DNA of 64,000 nt from Lacunisphaera sp. (lineage in GTDB: Bacteria > Verrucomicrobiota > Verrucomicrobiia > Opitutales > Opitutaceae), in the NCBI GenBank assembly GCA_009695095.1, contig SIBQ01000011.1, forward strand, positions 17,582 through 81,581. Reading direction: 5' to 3'. The notes under the pieces were generated by a model. The model did not search any database, had not been told where the DNA came from, and was given only the letters and a program-made list of their open reading frames with translations. Below, piece by piece: positions 55,104 to 63,874 of the stretch (within the stretch, counting starts at the first letter, position 1; each line of letters opens with the position of its first letter). Both the position numbers and the translations under genes were made by a program.

Positions 55104-56357
55104 ATGCCGAAGTTACCCGTCCTGCTCGCGTCGCTCCTGTTCGCGACTTCCGCCCGTGCAGTTTTGCCCATCCCCGACGCCGACAACGGCGGCCTCATCC
55201 TTCCCCCCGGTTTTCATGCCCTGGTGGTCGCCGACAAACTCAAGCCGCTGCGCGGCATGACCGTGGCGCCCAACGGTGACATCTACGTGAAAACACGCGA
55301 GGCCGGCATTTACGGCCTGCGCGACACCGATGGCGACGGCCGCGCCGACCTCGTCAAGGAATTCGGTTCCGGGGGCGGCACGGGCATCGCCCTGCGCGGC
55401 GAGTGGCTCTACCACTCCACCGACGACCATGTGTTTCGCTACAAGCTCACGCCCGGCGAACTCGTGCCTGCCGGCCCGCCCGAGCGCATCGTGCGCGATC
55501 TGCCCAACAGGCACCAACACTCCGCCAAGGTTTTCGCCTTCGGCGCCGACGGCCAGCTCTATGTCGGGACTGGCTCGCCCTCCAACGCCTACGGCGGCAA
55601 GAAGGACCGCGCGCTGGGCGCGACCGGCGAGGACCCCACTGAATTTTTGAAAACCTACGGCGGTTACTGGCGTTACGATCCCGGCAAGCTCGAGCAAACG
55701 CAGGCGGATGGCTATCATTTTTCCACCGGCCACCGCCATTCCACGACCATCGCGCTCAATCCGGTCTCGCAGCAACTCTTCATCGCCATCCACGGCCGCG
55801 ACCAGCTCAGCACCGTCGCCCCGCAGTTCTACAACGACGACGACAATGCCGAGAATCCCGCCGAGGTGTTTCACGTCCTGACCGACGGCGCCAACTTCGG
55901 CTGGCCCTTCACCTATTACGACCCCCGCCGGCATCTGCGCCTGCTCAACCCGGAATTCGGTGGCGACGGCAAAAAGCTCGCCGAGCCCGGCAAGTTCCCG
56001 GAGCCGCTCATCGCCTTCCCTGCGCACATGTCACCGATGCAACTGGCGTTCTATACCGGCACGCAGTTTCCCGCGAAGTATCTCAACGGCGCCTTCCTCG
56101 CCTTCCAAGGTTCGTGGAACCGCGCGCCCAAGCCGCAAAAGGGCTACCAGGTCGTGTTCATACCCTTCAACGCGCAGAATATGCCCACCGGCGATTACGA
56201 AACCTTTGCCGACAATTTCGCCGGCAAGAAAGTGATCGCATCGCCCGGCGACGCCACCCACCGGCCCCACGGGGTCGCGGTCGGCCCGGACGGCTCGCTC
56301 TACATCTCCGATTTTCAGGCCGGCCGCGTCTGGCGCATCATATATACCGATCAATGA
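55104..56357 (+). CDS. Exported PQQ-dependent sugar dehydrogenase-like protein
   Basis: This 417-residue protein has a signal peptide (VLLASLLFATSARAV) and a six-bladed beta-propeller of the soluble glucose/sorbosone dehydrogenase family. Visible features are PPGFHALVVADKLKPLRGM, IYVKTREAGIYGLRDTDGDG, HQHSAKVFAFGADGQLYVGT, YHFSTGHRHSTTIALNP, TDGANFGWPFTYYDPRR and RPHGVAVGPDGSLYISDFQ, with the conserved HS and R residues of the PQQ site. The start at 55104 places the signal at the N-terminus. The stop overlaps the cytochrome c gene by ATGA. Electrons are therefore expected to pass from a periplasmic sugar or aldehyde to the cytochrome. The substrate is unknown. Confidence 0.85.
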   Translation: MPKLPVLLASLLFATSARAVLPIPDADNGGLILPPGFHALVVADKLKPLRGMTVAPNGDIYVKTREAGIYGLRDTDGDGRADLVKEFGSGGGTGIALRGEWLYHSTDDHVFRYKLTPGELVPAGPPERIVRDLPNRHQHSAKVFAFGADGQLYVGTGSPSNAYGGKKDRALGATGEDPTEFLKTYGGYWRYDPGKLEQTQADGYHFSTGHRHSTTIALNPVSQQLFIAIHGRDQLSTVAPQFYNDDDNAENPAEVFHVLTDGANFGWPFTYYDPRRHLRLLNPEFGGDGKKLAEPGKFPEPLIAFPAHMSPMQLAFYTGTQFPAKYLNGAFLAFQGSWNRAPKPQKGYQVVFIPFNAQNMPTGDYETFADNFAGKKVIASPGDATHRPHGVAVGPDGSLYISDFQAGRVWRIIYTDQ

Positions 56358-56857
56358 CCGTGAGAGTCCTCGCGCTGCTTGCCCTGCTTGCCGCCCTGGC
56401 GGCCTGCGCACGCCGTGAGCCCGCGGCGACTGCTTCCGCGAAACCCGCGGCCCCATTGCCCGACGACCTGCCCTCCGACCTGTCCGCCAAAACTTTCGCG
56501 ACGGCGGAAGCCTTGGCGAAGGAGGGGGCCGCGCTCTTCACCCAAAACTGCGCCACCTGCCACATGGCCGATGGTGGCGGCGTACCCTACCTGCAACCGT
56601 CCATCAAGGGCAGTGCCGGAATTTCCAATCCCGATCCGCAGCTGTTCCTCTCGCTCATCCTGCGCGGCTCGGCCGTGCTCGACGAGGGCGCCAAGGCCTA
56701 CGAAAACGACATGGCCCCGCAGGATCATCTGAGCGACACCGAGATAGCCGCCGTTGCGACTTACGTCCGCCAGCGCTTCGCCGCCCAACCGATCACGAAG
56801 CCGGTCACGCCCGCCGACGTTGCGATCGCCCGCGCTCGCCCCGGTCTGCCGCCGTGA
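56354..56857 (+). CDS. Periplasmic lipoprotein cytochrome c
   Basis: This 167-residue protein has a lipobox-like signal (LLAALAAC), a short Ala/Pro linker and one class I cytochrome c domain. The heme motif is NCATCHMADG and the likely distal ligand Met lies in YENDMAPQDHLSDTEIAAVA. The start overlaps the stop of the PQQ dehydrogenase gene, making a two-gene unit. It probably accepts electrons from that enzyme and passes them to the respiratory chain. Confidence 0.88.
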   Translation: MTVRVLALLALLAALAACARREPAATASAKPAAPLPDDLPSDLSAKTFATAEALAKEGAALFTQNCATCHMADGGGVPYLQPSIKGSAGISNPDPQLFLSLILRGSAVLDEGAKAYENDMAPQDHLSDTEIAAVATYVRQRFAAQPITKPVTPADVAIARARPGLPP

Positions 56858-56958
56858 AAGCCCAATTTCTGCCGGCTGCGCCGAGCTGCCTAAGTGCCCA
56901 AAAACAAATCCGGCATTCTTTTCGTGGCATTAGTCGTCATTCCGGCTAATCCCCTCCC

Positions 56959-57660
56959 ATGCGCCGGCTCGACCAGCTCCTCGCCAACCTCGGCTATTGC
57001 TCCCGCCGCGAGGCGCGCGCGTGGATCCAGGCCGGCCGCGTGACGGTGCGGGGCAAAGTGGAGGACGATTTCGGCGCCAAGGCCGGACCGGCTGACGTGC
57101 AGGTGGACGGCGCGCCGCTCGACCATCCGACCGGACTGCTGCTGCTGCTGCACAAGCCGGTCGGGCTCGCCTGCTCGCACGACGCGCGCGAGGGGCCAAA
57201 TGTCTACGGCCTGCTGCCGCCACGCTGGCGCGAGCGCAATCCGCCGGTCACGAGCATCGGCCGGCTCGACAAGGACACCAGCGGCTTGCTGCTGCTGACC
57301 GACCAGAGTGAACTTGTCCACCGGCTCACTTCGCCCCGGCACAAGGTGCCGAAGGTTTACCGCGCCACCGTGGGCGCCGACCTGCCGGCGGAACTCATCC
57401 CGCTCTTCGCCAGCGGCACGCTGTTGCTCAAGGACGAAAAGGCGCCGTGCGCGCCGGCTGACTTGAAAATCATTTCGCCCCGCGAGGCCGAGCTGACCCT
57501 GACCGAGGGCCGGTACCACCAGGTGCGCCGGATGTTCGCCAGCCAGGGCCACGAGGTGCTGGCCCTGCTCCGGGCGAAATTTGGCCACTTCGAGCTCGGC
57601 GACCTCCCGGCCGGACGGTGGCGCGAGCTGCCGTTGGACGCGTTCAATAGTAACAGTTGA
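56959..57660 (+). CDS. rsuA: 16S rRNA pseudouridine synthase, RsuA family
   Basis: This 233-residue protein has an N-terminal S4 RNA-binding domain (RLDQLLANLGYCSRREARAW) and the RsuA/RluB/E/F catalytic domain. The catalytic Asp lies in SIGRLDKDTSGLLLLT. LLLHKPVGLACSHDAREGPN and LTEGRYHQVRRMFASQGHEV are the other family motifs. The length suits RsuA, which makes pseudouridine at 16S position 516, or RluE/RluF relatives. The choice is not certain. Confidence 0.9.
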   Translation: MRRLDQLLANLGYCSRREARAWIQAGRVTVRGKVEDDFGAKAGPADVQVDGAPLDHPTGLLLLLHKPVGLACSHDAREGPNVYGLLPPRWRERNPPVTSIGRLDKDTSGLLLLTDQSELVHRLTSPRHKVPKVYRATVGADLPAELIPLFASGTLLLKDEKAPCAPADLKIISPREAELTLTEGRYHQVRRMFASQGHEVLALLRAKFGHFELGDLPAGRWRELPLDAFNSNS

Positions 57661-57726
57661 GCGCTTTTCCCCCGCAGCCAGCCGCAAACGGGTTGCCTTG
57701 ACCGCCGGGCGCGATAAAATGGCCGC

Positions 57727-58692
57727 GTGAACCCGCTGCCCAGCCGAGACGAGATCGAGTCCATCGCCGGCTTCATCGACTCAGTGGTGCCGCACACGCC
57801 GCAGTTCAGCTGGCCGCTGCTGAACGCGCGGGCCGGCGGCGAACTCTGGGTCAAGCACGAGAACCACACGCCCATCGGCTCGTTCAAGGTGCGCGGTGCC
57901 CTGCAGTATTTCGCCCGGCTGGCCGCGCGGGAGCCCGGGGTGCGCGGGGTCATCGCCGCCACGCGCGGCAACTACGGCCAGGCCGTGGCCTTTGCCGCGC
58001 AGCGCCACGGTCTGGCCGCCACCATCGTGGTGCCGCGCGGCAACAGTGTGGAGAAAAACACCGCGATGCGCGGGCTGGGCGCCGAGCTCATCGAGCACGG
58101 TGATGATTTCCAGGCCGCCTTGGAGTTCGCCGAGCAGATCGCCGCGCAACGCGGGCTGCACTTTGTGCCCTCCTTTCATCGCGATCTGGTGTGGGGCACC
58201 GCCGTTTCCATGTTGAATTTTCTCCAAAACTGTCCGCCGCTCGACCGTGTTTATGTGCCCATCGGCTTGGGCTCGGGCATCTGCGGGATGATCGCCGCGC
58301 GCGACGCGCTCAAGCTATCCACTCGGATTGTCGGCGTCGCCGCCACGGCCGCGCCGGCCATCGCCCGGTCATTCGCGGACCGGCGGCTGGTCGCCCACCC
58401 TGTCGCCACCCGGATTGGCGACGGCCTGGCCTGCTCGACGCCGCATGAGGAGGCCTTCGGGCATATTTTGTCGGGTGTTGAACGCATCCTCTGTGTGACG
58501 GATGATGAGATCGAGGCGGCCATGCGCGCGTATTTCACCGATACCCATAATGTCGCTGAGGGGGCCGCCGGGGCGGGCCTGGCGGCCGTATGGCAGGAGC
58601 GCGCGATCAATGCCGGCCAATGCACCGGCGTTGTGTTCACCGGCGGCAACATCGATCGCTCCGCCTTCGCCCGCGTGCTGGCCGCAAACTGA
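57727..58692 (+). CDS. PLP-dependent threonine/serine dehydratase-like enzyme
   Basis: This 321-residue fold-type II enzyme starts at GTG 57727. The PLP lysine is in HTPIGSFKVRGALQY, followed by VIAATRGNYGQAVAF, the phosphate-binding PIGLGSGICG and a C-terminal VVFTGGNID with the usual conserved serine. It lacks the C-terminal ACT domain of biosynthetic IlvA, so a catabolic or broad amino-acid deaminase (TdcB/EutB-like) is likely. Threonine or hydroxy-amino acids are plausible substrates. The gene is followed, 37 bases on, by yhbY. Confidence 0.85.
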   Translation: MNPLPSRDEIESIAGFIDSVVPHTPQFSWPLLNARAGGELWVKHENHTPIGSFKVRGALQYFARLAAREPGVRGVIAATRGNYGQAVAFAAQRHGLAATIVVPRGNSVEKNTAMRGLGAELIEHGDDFQAALEFAEQIAAQRGLHFVPSFHRDLVWGTAVSMLNFLQNCPPLDRVYVPIGLGSGICGMIAARDALKLSTRIVGVAATAAPAIARSFADRRLVAHPVATRIGDGLACSTPHEEAFGHILSGVERILCVTDDEIEAAMRAYFTDTHNVAEGAAGAGLAAVWQERAINAGQCTGVVFTGGNIDRSAFARVLAAN

Positions 58693-58729
58693 CGTTGTCA
58701 TTTGGGTGGCGGACCTCTTAGTGCCCCGC

Positions 58730-59032
58730 ATGACCGCAATTTCCCTCACCGGCGCGCAGAAAGTCCAGCTGCGCGGCTTGGGTCAGAAACTCAGCGACTC
58801 GCTCCGCATCGGCCGGCACGGCCCCACCCCGACGCTCTTTAGCGAGCTGAACCGGCAGCTTGCCATCCGCGAGCTGGTGAAACTGCGCTTTGAGGGCACG
58901 GATCGCGAGGCGCGGGCGGCGCTTTGCGACCGGTTGGCGGCCGAGACGTCCTGTTTGTGTGTCGGCGCGGTCGGCCACACGGCTCTGTTCTGGCGTCCCG
59001 GGCCGGAAGGCTCCAAGCTGCTGACGGCATGA
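58730..59032 (+). CDS. yhbY: YhbY-type CRM-domain RNA-binding protein
   Basis: At 100 residues this has the length of a single CRM domain. It shows LTGAQKVQLRGLGQKLSDSL, IGRHGPTPTLFSELNRQLAI, ELVKLRFEG and the C-terminal CLCVGAVGHTALFWRP. YhbY binds pre-50S particles and acts in ribosome assembly. The stop overlaps the rsgA start by ATGA (59029-59032), joining two ribosome-biogenesis genes. Confidence 0.92.
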   Translation: MTAISLTGAQKVQLRGLGQKLSDSLRIGRHGPTPTLFSELNRQLAIRELVKLRFEGTDREARAALCDRLAAETSCLCVGAVGHTALFWRPGPEGSKLLTA

Positions 59033-60108
59033 CGCTCGCCGAACTCGGCTGGAACGATTTCTTTGCGCCAGCCTTCGCGCCCTTCGCGGCGGAAGGCTGC
59101 GTGCCGGCGCGGGTCACGCTCCAGCTCAAGGGCTTTTATGAGGTCACCGGCGAGTCGGGCGCTAAGCTCGGCGAGTGCACCGGCCGCTTCCTGCACAGCG
59201 CCGTCACTGCCGCCGCCCTGCCCGCCATCGGCGACTGGGCGGCGATCACGCCCCAGCCGGGTGACGACACCCGCGCGAGCATTCATGGGTTGCTGCCCCG
59301 CCGCACCAAGTTTTCCCGCAAGGCCGCCGGCGAGCAGGAAATCGAGCAGGTCGTCGCGGCCAACGTCGACACCGTGTTTCTTGTCAGCGCCCTCGACGCC
59401 AACTACAACCTGCACCGCATCGAGCGCTACCTCGCGGCCGCCTGGGCCAGCGGCGCGCAGCCAGTCGTGCTGCTCAACAAGGCCGATGTCTGCGCCGACG
59501 CCGAGGCCAGAAAAAGCGAGGTGAAGGCCATCGCGCCCTCGGTGCCCGTTCTCATCTTGAGCGCGATGACGCGCCGCGGACTCAAGGCGCTCGCCCCCTG
59601 GCTCCAGCCCGGCTCGACGGTGGCGCTGCTCGGTTCCTCCGGCGTCGGCAAATCCACCCTGATCAACCGGCTCGTCGGCGAGGCGCGCCAGCCCACGCAA
59701 GAAGTGCGCGCGACCGACAGCAAGGGCCTGCATACCACGACCCAGCGCGAACTGCTCGTCGCCCCAGGCGGCGCGCTCATCATCGATACGCCCGGGATGC
59801 GCGAATTGCAGCCCTGGGACGCCGGGGCGGAGGTGCAGGCGGCGTTCGCGGACGTGGCGGAGATCGCCGCCCGCTGCAAATTCCGCGACTGCGCCCACGC
59901 GATCGAGCCCGGTTGCGCGGTGCAGGTCGCGCTGGCCGACGGCTCGCTCGACCCCGACCGCTGGCAAAGCTACCTGCGGATGGGCCGCGCTACCGCCCAC
60001 GAGGAGCGGTGCCATGACCGGCCGGCGCAGCAGCAGCACAAGTCCCGCGACAAGAAACTGACCAGGGGCCTGCGGCAGCGGGTGCGCGAAAAATCCGGCG
60101 AGGAGTAG
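59029..60108 (+). CDS. rsgA: Ribosome small subunit GTPase RsgA
   Basis: This 359-residue circularly permuted GTPase helps the late maturation of the 30S subunit. An N-terminal OB-fold (to about residue 90) is followed by the permuted G domain. G4 is VLLNKADVC, G1 is ALLGSSGVGKSTLINRL and G3 is IDTPGMRELQ. The C-terminal zinc site is ARCKFRDCAHAIEPGCAV. A basic tail (KSRDKKLTRGLRQRVREKSG) is typical. ATG 59029 overlaps the yhbY stop. Confidence 0.95.
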   Translation: MTLAELGWNDFFAPAFAPFAAEGCVPARVTLQLKGFYEVTGESGAKLGECTGRFLHSAVTAAALPAIGDWAAITPQPGDDTRASIHGLLPRRTKFSRKAAGEQEIEQVVAANVDTVFLVSALDANYNLHRIERYLAAAWASGAQPVVLLNKADVCADAEARKSEVKAIAPSVPVLILSAMTRRGLKALAPWLQPGSTVALLGSSGVGKSTLINRLVGEARQPTQEVRATDSKGLHTTTQRELLVAPGGALIIDTPGMRELQPWDAGAEVQAAFADVAEIAARCKFRDCAHAIEPGCAVQVALADGSLDPDRWQSYLRMGRATAHEERCHDRPAQQQHKSRDKKLTRGLRQRVREKSGEE

Positions 60109-60124
60109 GATCTGTAGTTCCGGC

Positions 60125-60203
60125 AGGGGCCGTTGCCCCCGACGGCCCGGTCGCGTGATCAGCCTTCGCCAAGGCTACGGCGAGACAAGGGGCAAGCGCC
60201 CCT
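60125..60203. repeat. 80-bp dispersed repeat, copy B
   Basis: This 79-bp element has inverted ends AGGGGC...TTGCCCC and GGGGCAA...GCCCCT (60125-60139, 60189-60203). Its core is AGCCTTCGCCAAGGCT (60161-60176). It aligns with the reverse complement of 5457-5536. It lies in the gap after rsgA and may serve as a bidirectional terminator-like structure. Confidence 0.8.
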
Positions 60204-60262
60204 GCCCACCTGCATGCCGAACGTTGCCCCTCGCCGTTTTTTCACCTTCACTCTCTTCCGTC

Positions 60263-60916
60263 ATGTTCACGATCCGCGGAGCGGACGGGAAGGAATACGG
60301 ACCGGTCACGGCTGACACGGTGAGGCAATGGATCGCCACGGGCCGCGCCAACGCTCAGACTGGGGCCCGGCGCGAGGGCGGCACCGACTGGAAAACTCTC
60401 GGCGATTATCCGGACTTTGCTGCTCCGCCGCCAGCCATCCCGCTGCGGGTGCCGGTGGGCACCGCACCTGTCGCCGGCGAGCTGGAACTCGCTGGTCGCG
60501 GCGCCCGGTTGCTCGCCCAGATTATCGACGGCCTCATCGCGTGCGCCATCGGGGTGCCCAGCACCATGTTGTATTACCTTGCCGCCCGGGGTCGGAACGA
60601 GGCGTTGATCGCTGGCGGCACCGGCCTGATTGTGCTCGCGTTTCTGGCTCTCATCGGAATCCAAATCTACCTGCTCACCACGCGCGGCCAGGCGATTGGC
60701 AAGAAGCTGATGGGCATCCGCATTGTGATCCACGGCGCGGGCACCAACCCGGGATTCGTCAAGGTGGTTCTGCTGCGCATCATTGTGAACGGCTTCATTG
60801 GCGTCCTCCCCTTCGTCGGCGTGATCTACTCGCTCGTCGACATCTGCTTCATTTTCCGCGACGACCGCCGCTGCATTCACGACCTGATCGCCGGCACCAT
60901 GGTCGTGAAGGCCTGA
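60263..60916 (+). CDS. GYF_2-domain RDD membrane protein
   Basis: This 217-residue protein has an N-terminal GYF_2-like domain (MFTIRGADGKEYGPVTADT, then WKTLGDYPDF) of about 50 residues on the cytoplasmic side. A Pro-rich linker follows, then an RDD-type membrane domain. Its features are GRGARLLAQIIDGLIACAI, GQAIGKKLMGIRIV and DDRRCIHDLIAGTMVV, with the conserved Arg and Asp residues that give the family name. RDD proteins may be ion antiporters or transport helpers; this one is not characterised. ATG 60263 starts the GYF_2 domain. The next gene begins with a nearly identical domain, so the N-termini are paralogous. Confidence 0.85.
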   Translation: MFTIRGADGKEYGPVTADTVRQWIATGRANAQTGARREGGTDWKTLGDYPDFAAPPPAIPLRVPVGTAPVAGELELAGRGARLLAQIIDGLIACAIGVPSTMLYYLAARGRNEALIAGGTGLIVLAFLALIGIQIYLLTTRGQAIGKKLMGIRIVIHGAGTNPGFVKVVLLRIIVNGFIGVLPFVGVIYSLVDICFIFRDDRRCIHDLIAGTMVVKA

Positions 60917-60962
60917 GCCGGGCCATTGACCTTGGGCGCGACAAGCCCAAGCTGCTCCCACT

Positions 60963-61949
60963 ATGTTTACCATCCTCGGGGCGGACGGAAAGGAATACGG
61001 GCCGGTCACCGCCGGCAAAGTCATCGAGTGGATGCAGGGCGGTCGCGCGAACGCGCAGACCAAGATCAAGCGGGTGGACGCTACGGAATGGATCACTATC
61101 GGCGCGCTCCCGGAGTTCGGCGGCAGCGATGGCAACCAGTCGGCCGTGCCCCCGGCCCTGCCGCCAGCCGCGGCCCCGGCCAGCGCACCCGCCGTCCCCG
61201 CTTCCCTGACAGGCAGTGCCGGGGACATCGCCGCCGGCCTCAATGCCCGCGCCGCGCCGCTCGAAGTTTTCGGCTGCCTGGGCCGGAGTTTTGACCTGTG
61301 GAAGTCCAACTTCCTGCCCTTGGTAGGTGTCACTTTGCTGATATTACTGGTGCAGATGGTGGTCAGCCTCATCCCCTTCCTGGGCACGCTCTCGGGTTTT
61401 TTCCTGAACGGCGTGTTCACCGGCGGCCTCTATTACTATTACCTTGGCATAATGCGCGGGGAGCACCGGGCGGTCGGCGATGCGTTTGCGGGCTTCTCCC
61501 GGGCGTTCGTGCCGCTGATGCTGGCCACGCTGCTGACCAGCATTCTCATTATCGCCGTGTTGCTGGTTTTTTTAGGACCGCTGTTTCTCTCCCTCGTCAA
61601 GGCCATGATGTTGTCGGGCCGCGTTGTGGACTCCCTGCCGGCCCTCAGCCCCCTGGCCTTGGGGGGTATTTTTCTCGGCTGCATCGCCATGCTTTACCTG
61701 TCGATATCATGGGTGTTCACTTTCGCGCTGGTGATCGACCAGGGCCTCGGGCCGTGGACAGCCATGGAGGTCAGCCGGCGGGTCGTGACGCGGCAGTGGT
61801 TTCGCGTCTTCTTCGTGATGCTGCTGGGGGTGATACTCGCGATGCTCGGCCTCATCGGCCTGTTCATCGGGGTCTTCTTCACGATCCCGCTGATGTTCGG
61901 GGCGGTGCTCTACGCCTACGAGGACCTGTTCAATCCGCCCGCGGCCTGA
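60963..61949 (+). CDS. GYF_2-domain multi-pass membrane protein
   Basis: This 328-residue protein begins MFTILGADGKEYGPVTAGKV, a GYF_2 domain paralogous to that of the gene at 60263. An Ala/Pro-rich linker (residues 60-85) follows. The second part has about six membrane helices (FLPLVGVTLLILLVQMVVSL, FLNGVFTGGLYYYYLG, LATLLTSILIIAVLLVFLGP, FFVMLLGVILAMLGLIGLFI). Its pattern recalls DUF975/GlpQ-like membrane regions. The function is unknown. The two genes are 46 bp apart and probably share a transcript; the common domain suggests binding of a common partner. Confidence 0.8.
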   Translation: MFTILGADGKEYGPVTAGKVIEWMQGGRANAQTKIKRVDATEWITIGALPEFGGSDGNQSAVPPALPPAAAPASAPAVPASLTGSAGDIAAGLNARAAPLEVFGCLGRSFDLWKSNFLPLVGVTLLILLVQMVVSLIPFLGTLSGFFLNGVFTGGLYYYYLGIMRGEHRAVGDAFAGFSRAFVPLMLATLLTSILIIAVLLVFLGPLFLSLVKAMMLSGRVVDSLPALSPLALGGIFLGCIAMLYLSISWVFTFALVIDQGLGPWTAMEVSRRVVTRQWFRVFFVMLLGVILAMLGLIGLFIGVFFTIPLMFGAVLYAYEDLFNPPAA

Positions 61950-61983
61950 GCCGCGCTCCGTCGGGAGACGGATCCTCCACGTT

Positions 61984-62961
61984 TCAAATAATCCGGTCCA
62001 CCAGCGCCTCCCCGCGCTGAAAGCGCCCGAGGTTGCCGAGGAAATGCCGGACTATGTTCTCGTCCTGTTCCTTGTGCCCGCCGCCGACATGCGGCGTGAT
62101 ATGGCAGTTGGGCGTCGTCCACAGCGGATGCGCCGGCGGCAGCGGCTCGGGTTCGAGGGTGTCGAGATAAGCCGCCCCCACCTGCCCCGTCTGCAGTGCC
62201 GCCAGCAAATCGTCCTGTTGCACGATCGTGCCGCGACTGATGTTGTAAAAGCAGGCGCCGTGTTTCATCTGGGCAAATCGTGCGGCGTTGCAAAACTGCC
62301 GCGTCGCCGGCGAATCTGGCAATAGATTCACCACGTGGTCGGCCAGTGCGAGCACGCGGGGCAGCTCCGTCCCGGTCACTGTCTCCACGCCTTCGTCGCC
62401 GCGCGGGGTGCGGCGCACCGCGATGACGCGGCAGCGGAACGGCGCGAGCAGCTCCGCCAGTCTTTTCCCGATGGCGCCGTAGCCGAGCAGCACCACGGTT
62501 TTGCCCGTGAGCAGCTCGATGCTGTCGCGGCCCTCCAGGTGGTTCCACGCCCGCGGGCCGGCCTGGTTGAAGATGTATTTCGGCAGCTCCCGCGTGAACG
62601 CCAGCATCTGCGCCAGCAAGTGCTCCGCGCAGGGGTTGGAAAAAACCGAGGACATGTTGGTCATGATTGTGTCGCGCTGCTTCATCGCGGCGCGAAAATC
62701 GTCGCGATCGTAGTGAGTGTAGCCCGCCGTCAAGAGCGCCACCCATTTCAGCCGAGGATTTTTCATCACCTCGCCCGGGTCGGGCTGGCCGCAGGCGAGA
62801 TCCGCCCCCGCGAGCGCCGGGTCGGGCTCGCTTTTAGCCAGCCCGGAACGGGAGGAAATCGCAGACTGCACCAGCCGGCAGCCCGCCGCCGCCAGTCCCT
62901 CCAGGAGCAGGGCCCGGGGCCCGGGTTGCAGGGTGCGGTTGGTCCAGACGGTCAGACTCAT
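61984..62961 (-). CDS. D-isomer-specific 2-hydroxyacid dehydrogenase
   Basis: This 325-residue NAD(P)-dependent enzyme has an N-terminal catalytic region (VALLTAGYTHYD, SSVFSNPCAEHLLAQMLAF). The Rossmann motif is VVLLGYGAIGKRLAELLAPF. Catalytic residues are expected at VNLLPDSPATR and ISRGTIVQQDDL (Arg), YLDTLEPEPLPPAHPLW (Glu) and ITPHVGGGH (His). These fit the family of D-lactate, glyoxylate or phosphoglycerate-type dehydrogenases. The substrate is undetermined. ATG 62961 gives MSLTVWTNRTLQPG; a longer frame to 63021 has no homologous residues. The gene is convergent with the GYF_2 pair. Confidence 0.88.
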   Translation of the reverse strand: MSLTVWTNRTLQPGPRALLLEGLAAAGCRLVQSAISSRSGLAKSEPDPALAGADLACGQPDPGEVMKNPRLKWVALLTAGYTHYDRDDFRAAMKQRDTIMTNMSSVFSNPCAEHLLAQMLAFTRELPKYIFNQAGPRAWNHLEGRDSIELLTGKTVVLLGYGAIGKRLAELLAPFRCRVIAVRRTPRGDEGVETVTGTELPRVLALADHVVNLLPDSPATRQFCNAARFAQMKHGACFYNISRGTIVQQDDLLAALQTGQVGAAYLDTLEPEPLPPAHPLWTTPNCHITPHVGGGHKEQDENIVRHFLGNLGRFQRGEALVDRII

Positions 62962-63154
62962 GCCGTTATCACGTCGTAGCCTGCGAGCCACGGCAAATAA
63001 AAAGCCGGCGGGCGGAAGCAAGGGCAGGACGAAATCGCTGATCCCGCCTTCATCGCGGCGGGGTCAGCGACCCCGCCCTGCAACCCCAACCCAGCGGCAG
63101 GCTTGCCAATGCCACGCCGCCCGTCAGTAACAGACTTGGCGGGCCGCCCCCTAT

Positions 63155-63874
63155 ATGAAAGCACTTCTCGTCTTGCTGGCGCTTTATCTGTTCCTAGTCC
63201 TGATCGTTTTGCCAATCTGGACGTTCATCAAGATCCGCGGGCACAATGACGAACTGGAGATGCTGCACCACCGGCTGCATCAGCTGGAGGGCGAGATCAG
63301 CAGCCCGCGGGCCAAAATGAGCGAGGGCCTTGCCCCTGCTCCTTTGCCGGGCGACCGGGCCGGACAAACACCGGGTGGGCAGCAGCCCACAACGGTGCTC
63401 CTCAGGTCCGCCGCCGTCACGCCGCCGCCGCCGCCGGCCCCGGTCCCCGTGCACCCCAAGACGGTGGCCGAGCCACCGCTGTTGCCGCCCGTTATCGCCG
63501 CGCCGGGACCAGTGCGCCCGGTCTACACCCCGCCGCCGCCCAAGCCCGCGATCAACTGGGAGCAGTTCATGGCCGCGAAGCTCTTCGCCTGGCTCGGCGG
63601 GTTCGCGCTGCTGCTGGGGGTCGCGTTCTTCGTCAAATATTCCTTCGACCACAATCTGATCTCGCCCGAGGTGAGGGTCGCCATCGGCTTTGTCATCGGA
63701 GCCGGCCTCATCATCGGCGGGATAAAACTGATTCGCAAAGGCTACACGACGCCGGCCCAGGCTCTCGTGGCCGCGGGCGTGGTCTCGCTCTACATCGTGA
63801 CGTTTGCCTGCCGGTCGATCTATCACTTCAAGTTCTTTGGCGCCGTGCCGACTGACCTGACCCCGAAACTTTGA
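63155..63874 (+). pseudogene. DUF2339 membrane protein, truncated by an IS element
   Basis: The frame from ATG 63155 encodes an N-terminal helix (LLVLLALYLFLVLIVLPIW), a coiled-coil-like segment and a long Pro-rich linker. The first helices of DUF2339 follow (WEQFMAAKLFAWLGGFALLL, VAFFVKYSFDHNLISPEVR, VAAGVVSLYIVTFACRSIYH). DUF2339 proteins usually have 800-1000 residues and about 25 helices. Here homology ends at HFKFFGAVPT (63852), and the last seven codons lie in an IS3-type end. The rest of the gene, if present, is beyond the window. Confidence 0.85.

Noticed and set aside
56505..56530. GGAAGCCTTGGCGAAGGAGG as another copy of the dispersed repeat core
   Set aside because: It encodes normal residues (AEALAKEG) of the cytochrome c, only part of the core matches and no inverted ends flank it.
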